Position numbers and translations under genes: made by a program. Under the pieces are notes generated by a model. It searched no databases. It had not been told where the DNA came from and worked only from the letters and a program-made list of their open reading frames with translations. From an uncultured Gemmatimonadales bacterium (GTDB lineage: Bacteria > Gemmatimonadota > Gemmatimonadetes > Gemmatimonadales > GWC2-71-9), in the NCBI GenBank assembly GCA_947259405.1, contig CAMYLY010000019.1, positions 1-64,000 of the forward strand: a DNA stretch of 64,000 nt. Direction: 5' to 3'. Of this stretch, positions 18,998 to 27,104 are shown in pieces (the first letter of the stretch is position 1; each line of letters begins with the position of its first letter).

Positions 18998-21508
18998 CTA
19001 CGCCTCCTCTTCGCGCAACGCGCTGCCCGAGGCGCGGCTGGCGATGAGCGCGGGGTAAAGTGACGCGAGCACGGCGGCGCCCAGAATCGCCGCCCATTGC
19101 CAGGCGACCGCTCGATACGGCCACGATAGTTGGATCGTCCAGCCAAAGAACGCGCGGTTGATGATGAAGACCAAGATCGCCGCCAGTGCAATGCCGCCGA
19201 CCGTACCGAGCACCGTTGCAAGCCCTGCCATACCCAACCCCTTCTGCATAAAGAGGCTGAACACCTGTAATCGCTGTGCCCCGAGTGCGCGATACAATGC
19301 GAGTTCGCCAAGGCGCTCGCGCGCAATGACCAGTAGCGTTAGCGTGATGCCGGCTGCGGCAATCAAGAGGCTCAGTGACTGGAGGATCTTGGTGACGGCA
19401 AAGGTCTGATCGAAGATGGCGAGCGCATCGCGGCGGAGTCGCTGCTGGCTGCGGTACACGAGGGGACGGTCGCTCAGATTCGTGCTGAGCCACTGGATCG
19501 TCGTTTCGGGGTCCGCGTTTCGTGCCAGGTACAACCCGACATTCGCGACCGGCAGGTCACCAAAGAGAGCCTGCATGGTGGGCGGGCTGATCGCCACCAT
19601 CCCGTGCTCGCTGGAGTAGTCGTAGTACACGCCGGCGATCGGAAGAACGGTCTCCCGCCCACCGGCAGTGGCGATGGCAATCGAGTCTCCGACCCAGCGG
19701 TCGCGCTTGCGGGCCAGAGGCTCGGTGATGAGCGCGGCGCCATCGCGCACGTCGTCAAAGGTCGTAGAGGTGCTCGCGTACAAAGGAAAGCGCGACGCCG
19801 GTAACTCCTCTGAGAAGTCGACGGCCACGATGGTGGTTTGCCGTCCCTCGACACTCGAGCGGATCGCGCGAAGGCGGTCGATGGCCACGATGTCCGGTGC
19901 GGCGTGGAGCGCTGCGAGCATCGCGTCGTCGATCGGCGGATCGCTGGCGGAGCGGGCCCACGCGGGCGTTGCGATGTACACGTCGGCCTGTACGGCCGTG
20001 GCCAGCCACACGTCCAGGGTTCGGCGAAAGCTCCCGATCATTACGGTCACGCCCACCAGGAGCGCGACCGCGATCGCCAGCGCGGCCACAGCGATTGACG
20101 TTACCTGCAACTTGGTACCGAGACTTCGTGCGCTGTACTGAATACTGAAGTCGCGCGCGCGCGCCGCTCCGGTCACGCGCTGAATGACGAACGGGGTCAT
20201 GAGCGGGAGGGCGGCCAAGAGCCCGAATGCCAACACGAACCCGGCGGGCTGCCAGTCGGCTCCTGCGGTGGTGTACCAACCGCCGATGAGCACGAGGATG
20301 GCGAGGCCCAACACGGCGAGCCGTGCGCTGTGCGACCGCAGCTGCTCGTGCACCACTACTGCCGAGAGGAGTTCGCGCGGTCCGTGCCGCGCGAGTTCTG
20401 CGGCCGGCCCCAGTGCACCGGCGAGAGCTGCCGCGAGCCCGGTCGCTCCCGCAACCAAGTAGATCCACGCGGGTTGATCCACCCGCTCGATCGCGTTCAG
20501 GAGATACAGATTGGAGAGCGTTGCGCTCACCGTGCTTACGTTGGCTTTGGCCAGGAGAGTCCCGAGCACGGCACCGATCGCCACACCCGCTCCGCTCAAG
20601 ACGGCGACCTCGCTCAGAATGAGTAGCAGCACCTGGCGCCGTGTGGCCCCCAGGGCGCGGAGGACCCCGAACTCCTTTCGCCGGCGCGCTAAAGAAGCGC
20701 GAACGGCGGCGTAGATGAGGAAGGCGCCGACGATGATGCTCACGAGGCTCAGGGCGATCAAGTTCAGACGGAAGGCACGCAGTAATTCGGCGACGTCGTT
20801 GGCGCGTCCGCTCGGCGTTTCGACCGATACCCCACCGGCGAGGCGCGACGCAAGTGCGGCTTGCGTCGAGGCGACGGCACTGGTCGAATCGACGACGACA
20901 TCGATTTGAGTGATCGCTCCTGGTTGACCGAAGCGCCGTTGCATCTCCCCGATATCCATGATCGCGGTGAAGCGGGACGGCAATGGTGCCGCGGCGTCAT
21001 CGAGCAGCACCTGGATCGTGACGTATTCGACGCCGCGGCCCGAGGCGAGCGCAATCGAGTCTCCGAGTGCCCAGTCCTGGCGGTCGGCGAGTTGTTTGGT
21101 CACGCCGATGCCCTGCCACCCGCGGGCGTCATCGACGTCGGCAACCACGGTTAGCGGGAGCGGGCGGAAGAGATCCAGGCCAAACACATCCAGCTGCACC
21201 TCGGCCGACGGCAAGACTGCCACCGAGCGGCGCAGAATGGGAAAGGCATCGGCCACTCCGGGACTCCCCAGCACGGTGGGCAGGGTCGTCTCGTCGAGCG
21301 TTGGGCCTTTAGGCAGCACCGCGAGGTCGGTTTGGCCCGAGACCGCTTCGGTGCTCCCTGTGAAGGCCGCCAGCGCGCTCTGGTTCACGAGCAGGATTGC
21401 GACCAGGGCGGCGACGCCCAGGGCGGCCCCAGCGGTCGCCAGGATGTAGAGTGAGGCGTGGTGCCGGAGCATCGACGGCGCGGCGAGCCGAAGGTACCGG
21501 ATCATCAC
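18998..21508 (-). CDS. FtsX-type ABC transporter permease (AttFG-like)
   Basis: 836 aa with two FtsX/MacB-like permease modules (RRKEFGVLRALGATRRQVLLL; ERLGELALYRALGAQRLQVFSLF). Confidence 0.85.
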   Translation of the reverse strand: MMIRYLRLAAPSMLRHHASLYILATAGAALGVAALVAILLVNQSALAAFTGSTEAVSGQTDLAVLPKGPTLDETTLPTVLGSPGVADAFPILRRSVAVLPSAEVQLDVFGLDLFRPLPLTVVADVDDARGWQGIGVTKQLADRQDWALGDSIALASGRGVEYVTIQVLLDDAAAPLPSRFTAIMDIGEMQRRFGQPGAITQIDVVVDSTSAVASTQAALASRLAGGVSVETPSGRANDVAELLRAFRLNLIALSLVSIIVGAFLIYAAVRASLARRRKEFGVLRALGATRRQVLLLILSEVAVLSGAGVAIGAVLGTLLAKANVSTVSATLSNLYLLNAIERVDQPAWIYLVAGATGLAAALAGALGPAAELARHGPRELLSAVVVHEQLRSHSARLAVLGLAILVLIGGWYTTAGADWQPAGFVLAFGLLAALPLMTPFVIQRVTGAARARDFSIQYSARSLGTKLQVTSIAVAALAIAVALLVGVTVMIGSFRRTLDVWLATAVQADVYIATPAWARSASDPPIDDAMLAALHAAPDIVAIDRLRAIRSSVEGRQTTIVAVDFSEELPASRFPLYASTSTTFDDVRDGAALITEPLARKRDRWVGDSIAIATAGGRETVLPIAGVYYDYSSEHGMVAISPPTMQALFGDLPVANVGLYLARNADPETTIQWLSTNLSDRPLVYRSQQRLRRDALAIFDQTFAVTKILQSLSLLIAAAGITLTLLVIARERLGELALYRALGAQRLQVFSLFMQKGLGMAGLATVLGTVGGIALAAILVFIINRAFFGWTIQLSWPYRAVAWQWAAILGAAVLASLYPALIASRASGSALREEEA

Positions 21509-22197
21509 TCGACCAATCGCCCACTGTGGAGCTCGAACACGCGGTCGGCCAGCGCGGCGACCTCTGCACTGTGCGTCACGATCAACAGCGACGCCCCATG
21601 CTCCGCACGGAGTGAGAGCATCAGGTCCATTACGCTCTTGGCCGTGTCGTCGTCGAGGTTGCCGGTGGGTTCGTCGGCAAGCAGGAGCTTTGGCCTCGCA
21701 AACAGGGCGCGGCAGATGGCGACCCGCTGCATCTCCCCGCCACTCAGCGTGTCGACGGCGGCCTCGGCTCGCTCTTCGAGGCCGACGCGTACCAACAGCT
21801 CGCGAGTCCGGGCCGTGGCGCGTGCGCGATCAGCCCCGTCGATCAGGCCCGGCAAAACGACGTTCTCGAAAACGGTGAGGTGCGGCAGCAAGTGGAAGAA
21901 CTGGAACACGATGCCCACGAAGGCCCGACGGGCTCGCGCCCGCTCGGCGTCTGTGAGCTCGTTGACCGGTCGTCCCTCCCAGCGGAGGGTGCCGCTGGTC
22001 GGGACGTCAATCCCGGCAGCCAGATTGAGCAGCGTCGACTTCCCGCTCCCGCTCCGACCTACGATGGCCGCGACCGCCCCTGGCTCGAGCGTGAGCGACA
22101 CAGAATCCAGCGCGACCGTGGGCAAACCACCCGCAGTCGGGAAGGCCTTGGAAACGGCCGAAAACTCGAGGATGGGAAACGCCTTATTGCTGTCCAT
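21505..22197 (-). CDS. ABC transporter ATP-binding protein, LolD/AttE-like
   Basis: Walker A GRSGSGKST, LSGGEMQRVAICRAL, LLLADEPTGNLD. Confidence 0.9.
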   Translation of the reverse strand: MDSNKAFPILEFSAVSKAFPTAGGLPTVALDSVSLTLEPGAVAAIVGRSGSGKSTLLNLAAGIDVPTSGTLRWEGRPVNELTDAERARARRAFVGIVFQFFHLLPHLTVFENVVLPGLIDGADRARATARTRELLVRVGLEERAEAAVDTLSGGEMQRVAICRALFARPKLLLADEPTGNLDDDTAKSVMDLMLSLRAEHGASLLIVTHSAEVAALADRVFELHSGRLVE

Positions 22198-22232
22198 GAT
22201 ATATCCAATTATAATTGGACAACAACTGGACA
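22191..22232. promoter_or_regulatory. Putative second CarH/LitR operator and overlapping divergent -10 elements
   Basis: Perfect 16-bp palindrome TCCAATTATAATTGGA (22204-22219). Half-sites: minus TGGACA 22196-22191 and TGGATA 22207-22202; plus TGGACA 22216-22221 and 22227-22232, each pair offset by 11 bp. TATAAT on both strands (22210-22215 plus; 22213-22208 minus). Confidence 0.55.
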
Positions 22233-22248
22233 GAAAGAGGGGCGCGGT

Positions 22249-23712
22249 ATGGTGTCATCAGCTCGGCTCCGAGTCATCAATACCGCGCCGTCCAATCCGG
22301 ACGGCGAGTATGTGCTGTACTACATGACGGCTTTTCGCCGCCATCGCTACAACTTCGCCCTCGATCGGGCAGTAGAGCTGGCGGAGGACTTCCGCAAGCC
22401 GCTCGTCATTCTCGAGCCAATCCAACTCAACTACCGCTGGGCCTGTGTCCGCCACCACCGGTTCGTCCTGGAAGGCATGCGGGACCGCGCCCGTGCGCTG
22501 CAAGCAATGCCGGTGGACTACTACCCGTTCGTGGAGCGCGAACGCGGCGGGATGTTGGGGCTCTTGGAAGCGGTCGCCGCGCAGGCCGTCTGCCTGGTGA
22601 CCGACGACTATCCCACGTTCCACGGTCCGCGCATTCTCGAGCAGTGTGCCACCCTCCCAGTGCGCGTCGAGGGTGTCGATCACAACGGCCTCTTGCCCCT
22701 GCGAACAGCGCCAAAGGGGTTCCCGAGCGCTTACGCCTTTCGTCGATTCGTGCACGCGACGATCGCCGAGGCTGGCCTGGATCGGCCGTCGGTCGACCCG
22801 CTGGGTGGGGTGCGGTTACCGGAGGGCGATGTGGCCGGCGCCATTCGCGAGCGGTGGCCGCCGGTCTCACCCGCGGAGTTCGACGATGTCTCCGGTTTAG
22901 TGCGGGCGCTCCCGTTGGATGCGACGATTGGCGCCGGGTGGGTGACCGGCGGCAGTACGGAAGCACGTGAACATCTGGATGATTTCATCAACCACAGGCT
23001 TGCGGCGTACGATGAGCGACGCAATGCCCCGGATGACGACTGGAGCTCGCGGCTCTCGCCCTATCTCCACTTCGGGCACATTTCGGCACATGAGGTGCTC
23101 GATCAGCTGCTCGCTGGGACCGACTGGACACCTGCCAGCATCGACACGTCTGCACGCGGCGGTCGTCCTGGGTGGGGTCTCGATGCCTCCAGGACCGCCT
23201 TCATCGATCAGATCGTCACCTGGCGGGAGTTGGGCTTCAACACCTGCCTCCACCTCCCGCAGTACGATGAGTACGCGAGCCTGCCGGATTGGGCGCGTGC
23301 GACGTTGACAGACCACGCAAGCGACCCCCGCCAGTGGACGTACGAACTCGAGGAGCTGGAGTCTGCGTCTACGCATGATGCGTTGTGGAATGCCGCCCAG
23401 CAGCAACTCGTCGTCGAAGGCCGCATCCACAACTATCTGCGCATGCTGTGGGGCAAGAAGATCCTGGAGTGGTCGCCGTCTCCGGAAGAGGCTGCGGACG
23501 TCATGATCGAGTTGAACAACGCCTACGCTTTGGACGGTCGCGATCCCAACTCCTATTCCGGGATCTTCTGGACTCTCGGTCGATACGACCGCCCGTGGGG
23601 GCCTGAACGCCCGATCTTTGGAAAGGTCCGTTACATGTCGTCCGACAATACGCGACGCAAGACGAGCGTGACCGCGTATCTCGAACGATATGGTCCTGGC
23701 GGGAACCTCTAG
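22249..23712 (+). CDS. phr: Class II-like deoxyribodipyrimidine photolyase
   Basis: GEYVLYYMTAFRRHRYNFALDRAVELAEDFRKPLVIL; SRLSPYLHFGHISAHEVL; RPIFGKVRYMSSDNTRRK. Confidence 0.82.
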   Translation: MVSSARLRVINTAPSNPDGEYVLYYMTAFRRHRYNFALDRAVELAEDFRKPLVILEPIQLNYRWACVRHHRFVLEGMRDRARALQAMPVDYYPFVERERGGMLGLLEAVAAQAVCLVTDDYPTFHGPRILEQCATLPVRVEGVDHNGLLPLRTAPKGFPSAYAFRRFVHATIAEAGLDRPSVDPLGGVRLPEGDVAGAIRERWPPVSPAEFDDVSGLVRALPLDATIGAGWVTGGSTEAREHLDDFINHRLAAYDERRNAPDDDWSSRLSPYLHFGHISAHEVLDQLLAGTDWTPASIDTSARGGRPGWGLDASRTAFIDQIVTWRELGFNTCLHLPQYDEYASLPDWARATLTDHASDPRQWTYELEELESASTHDALWNAAQQQLVVEGRIHNYLRMLWGKKILEWSPSPEEAADVMIELNNAYALDGRDPNSYSGIFWTLGRYDRPWGPERPIFGKVRYMSSDNTRRKTSVTAYLERYGPGGNL

Positions 23713-23804
23713 CCCCCCAGTTTCCGACGACCTACCGTCACGCCCTTGCTCGGCGGCTTCCGTGACGCATCTTCCGCAGCGTCCCTCTCCAGGAGTAGCA
23801 GGTC

Positions 23805-25022
23805 ATGCGTTTCGGCAATGGGCTGGCAACGGCGGGCGCCGTTTTGTGCATCACCTCGACGTCGTTCGCACAAGGTGGGACGACGGTGTTCCGCAATGCG
23901 AGCGTGGTCGATCCGACCAGCGGGCTGACCGCGGGCCGCACCGTCATCGTCGAAGGTGGAACCATTGCGTACCTCGGTGCGGCGGAACGTGTGCCGGCCG
24001 GTGCGGCGATCATCGATCTCAATGGGCGCTATCTCGTTCCCGGCATGATCGACGCTCACGTCCATATTGGGGACTTCGCCGCAGCGCGACGCGCGCTCCT
24101 ATCTGGAGTCACGACTGCGCGCAGCATGGGCGTGTCGCATTTTGTCGATGTGGGACTCCGCGACCTCGCGCGGGATGGTGCCATCGAGGCGCCTGAGATC
24201 CTTGCCGCAGGCTACCATGTGCGCCCGCAGCCCGCCGACCAACTGTTCATGAACGCGCCCGAGATGGTTGATCTGCGTGACAATGTGCGAGGCGAAGAGG
24301 CCATGCGGCGCATGGCGCGGCTCATGATCTCGCGGGGCGTGGACTTCATCAAGACGAATGCGACGGAACGTGCCGGCCTTCCGGAAACCGATCCACGCAC
24401 GCCGTACTACACCACCGAAGAGCTGGTCGCGCTGGTCGACGAAGCGTCGAAGGGCGGTGTCCCGGTTGCGGCGCACGCCCACGGAGATGCAGGTGGACGC
24501 GCGGCCGTGGTGGCGGGCGTACGGAGCATCGAACACGGGACATACCTGAGTGGGACTACACTCGACCTGATGGCGGATCGGGGAACGTTCTTGGTCCCGA
24601 CCATCGCCGTCGTAGCCGACCTCACCATGCCCGGTGGCGATTACGACAACGCGGTCTTGAACGTTCGTGGACGCCACATGTTGCCCCGCGTGCGCGAGAT
24701 GGCGTCGCGTGCGCATGCGAGAGGGGTGAAGATCGCCTCGGCGACAGACACCGGGTATGGTTCCGAAAGCGTCCTGCGCTTGAGTCATGAGCTGATCGAA
24801 CTCGTGAGCGTTGGACTGTCACCGCTCGAAGCTGTCCGGTCGACCACGGTGGTCGCCGCGGAACTCCTCGGGATCGAGGACCGTGTGGGGCGGGTGGCGG
24901 TTGGGTTCGAGGCCGACCTGTTGGTCCTCGAACGAAACCCGCTCGATGACATTGGCGCGTATCAAGACGTGCTGCTCGTGATGAACAACGGGACCATCGT
25001 TGTCGATCGAACCGAGTTCTAG
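23805..25022 (+). CDS. Secreted metal-dependent amidohydrolase (imidazolonepropionase-like)
   Basis: Signal peptide; GRYLVPGMIDAHVHIGD; SIEHGTYL; ATDTGYGSESVLRLSHELIELVSVGLSPLEAV. Confidence 0.85.
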   Translation: MRFGNGLATAGAVLCITSTSFAQGGTTVFRNASVVDPTSGLTAGRTVIVEGGTIAYLGAAERVPAGAAIIDLNGRYLVPGMIDAHVHIGDFAAARRALLSGVTTARSMGVSHFVDVGLRDLARDGAIEAPEILAAGYHVRPQPADQLFMNAPEMVDLRDNVRGEEAMRRMARLMISRGVDFIKTNATERAGLPETDPRTPYYTTEELVALVDEASKGGVPVAAHAHGDAGGRAAVVAGVRSIEHGTYLSGTTLDLMADRGTFLVPTIAVVADLTMPGGDYDNAVLNVRGRHMLPRVREMASRAHARGVKIASATDTGYGSESVLRLSHELIELVSVGLSPLEAVRSTTVVAAELLGIEDRVGRVAVGFEADLLVLERNPLDDIGAYQDVLLVMNNGTIVVDRTEF

Positions 25023-25084
25023 GGGCTAGGCATCACCCTTGGTGGAGCTTTCCCGACCGGGTATCGTTACAGGCTGCGGGAGGC

Positions 25085-26251
25085 ATGGTTGGGATGAAGG
25101 TCCTGAAGAACGCTGATTTGTACACCCCCAAGCACGTCGGGATATCTGACGTGCTTGTTGCTGGTACCCACATAGTTCGGATCGGACCCAGCCTTCCCTC
25201 GTTGCCCTCGGCCCTCGAGGCCGAGGTAACCGATCTCGACGGTGCGCGCATCATTCCCGGACTGGTTGACTGCCACGTGCACGTGACGGGAGGGGGTGGA
25301 GAGGCGGGTGCACGCAGCCGCGTGCCTCCACTACCCATCTCGGAATTCACGCGCCACGGTGTCACCACCGTAGTTGGCCTCCTCGGCACGGATGACGTCA
25401 CACGGACAACGGCATCACTCCTCGCCGCGGTACGCGGTCTGAATGAGGAGGGCATCACCGCATTCGGCCTGACTGGCGGGTATCACCTTCCTCCCGTGAC
25501 GCTCACCGGATCGGTGCGTACCGACATCGTGCATCTCGATTCGGTTATTGGCGTTGGCGAAATTGCAGTAAGTGATCACCGTTCCAGTCACCCAAGCGTC
25601 GAGGAGCTACTGCGTTTGGCGTCGGACGCACATGTCGCCGGGATGATGACGGGCAAGGCCGGGATTCTCCATCTACATGTGGGTGACGGTCCGCGTGGGG
25701 TATCGCTGATTGACGAGGCACTCGCCCGTTCCGAGTTGCCACCCCGCGTTTTTCATCCTACGCACGTGAACCGGCGGCAGGCGCTGTTCGATGAAGCGAT
25801 GGATCTTGCGGAGAAGGGAGTCACGATCGACCTCACCGCTATCCGCGTCGCGTCCGGCGAGGACGCTTGGTCCGCGGCTGACGCGCTGCGACGGTATTGG
25901 GATCGCGGTGCGCCCGATGATCGTGTCACCGTGAGTTCCGACGCGGGCGGGTGCATCCCCTCGTTCGATGCTGACGGTCGTATAACCGAGTTCGAGATAG
26001 GACAGACGGGGAGCTTGATGACGACGGTGGCCGACCTCGTTGACACGGGCGTGTCACTCGAGCAAGCGGTGCAGCCGTTCACGAGCAATCCGGCGCAGTT
26101 GTTGCGCTTGGCGAGGAAGGGTCGCCTTGTGGAAGGCGCTGACGCCGATCTCGTCGTGCTTGACTCGACCACGGGGGCAAAGGACGTTATGGCTGGTGGA
26201 ACCTGGCATGTGCGCGATGGCGCTGCCGTCGTGCGAGGAGCGTTTGAATGA
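25085..26251 (+). CDS. iadA: Isoaspartyl dipeptidase
   Basis: MKVLKNADLYTPKHVGISDVLVAGTHIVRIG...GLVDCHVHVTGGGGEAGARSRVPPLPISEFTRHGVTTVVGLLGTD, characteristic of IadA; located in the cyanophycin cluster. Confidence 0.9.
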   Translation: MVGMKVLKNADLYTPKHVGISDVLVAGTHIVRIGPSLPSLPSALEAEVTDLDGARIIPGLVDCHVHVTGGGGEAGARSRVPPLPISEFTRHGVTTVVGLLGTDDVTRTTASLLAAVRGLNEEGITAFGLTGGYHLPPVTLTGSVRTDIVHLDSVIGVGEIAVSDHRSSHPSVEELLRLASDAHVAGMMTGKAGILHLHVGDGPRGVSLIDEALARSELPPRVFHPTHVNRRQALFDEAMDLAEKGVTIDLTAIRVASGEDAWSAADALRRYWDRGAPDDRVTVSSDAGGCIPSFDADGRITEFEIGQTGSLMTTVADLVDTGVSLEQAVQPFTSNPAQLLRLARKGRLVEGADADLVVLDSTTGAKDVMAGGTWHVRDGAAVVRGAFE

Positions 26252-27099
26252 AGCCAGTACCGACGCCGGGTCGCACGCGCGATGGCGTGCGCCAAGGGCT
26301 CATCGTTCCCATTGGTGGTGCGGAAGCGAAGATGCGCCATCGTAGAATCCTGTCCAAGTTCGTACGAGCATGTGGCAGCAAGGACGGGAGGATCGCCGTC
26401 ATCCCAACGGCGTCAGAAGCCGATGATACCGGTACGCGATACGAGACCGTGTTCAAGGAAATCGGCGTAGCTGGGGTTCGTGTATTCCCCTTTGCCACAC
26501 GCGACGAATGTGATGACGAGGCAGAGGTCGAAGCCCTCAAGCGTGCCGATGGGGTGTTTATGACCGGAGGCAATCAGCTTCGGCTCTCAACGACGTTGGG
26601 GGGCACTCGAGCCGCATATGCGTTGCGAGAGATGAGTGCGAACGGTGTGCACATCGCCGGTACGTCGGCCGGGGCCGGCTTTCTCTCGGAACACATGATC
26701 GCCTTTGGCGCTGAGGGCGCATCACCGCGGGCGGATATGGTTACGTTGGCCCCCGGGCTCGGGCTCACCAATACGGTCATTGTCGATCATCACTTCCGCG
26801 AACGTGACCGCCTCGGTCGACTGCTCACGGCAATAGGCTACAATCCTTTTGTGGTGGGGCTTGGCCTCGACGAGGACACGGCGGCGTTCATCGATCCCGA
26901 CGGGATCGTAAAAGTGGTAGGCAGTGGCTCGGTGACCGTTGTCGATCCTTCCGAGGTCGAGTTCACCTCCATGGATTCGGCCAAACAACACGATCCCATC
27001 TGCCTTGTCGGCATCCGCGTCCATTACCTGATCGAAGGCTGGGCGTATAACCTCGGCACTCGCGAGGCCACGCCGGCCAGCGCGCTGTCCGCGACGTAA
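26248..27099 (+). CDS. cphB: Cyanophycinase (intracellular)
   Basis: LIVPIGGAEAK...VFMTGGNQLRLSTTLGGT...HIAGTSAGAGFLSEHMIAFG; serine nucleophile in GTSAGA. Confidence 0.92.
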   Translation: MKPVPTPGRTRDGVRQGLIVPIGGAEAKMRHRRILSKFVRACGSKDGRIAVIPTASEADDTGTRYETVFKEIGVAGVRVFPFATRDECDDEAEVEALKRADGVFMTGGNQLRLSTTLGGTRAAYALREMSANGVHIAGTSAGAGFLSEHMIAFGAEGASPRADMVTLAPGLGLTNTVIVDHHFRERDRLGRLLTAIGYNPFVVGLGLDEDTAAFIDPDGIVKVVGSGSVTVVDPSEVEFTSMDSAKQHDPICLVGIRVHYLIEGWAYNLGTREATPASALSAT

Positions 27100-27104
27100 A
27101 CCTC

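Noticed and set aside
21458-22327. 289-aa plus-strand ORF antisense to the LolD-like ABC gene
   Set aside because: Serine/arginine-rich composition typical of antisense frames in high-GC DNA; opposite strand encodes a clear ATPase.
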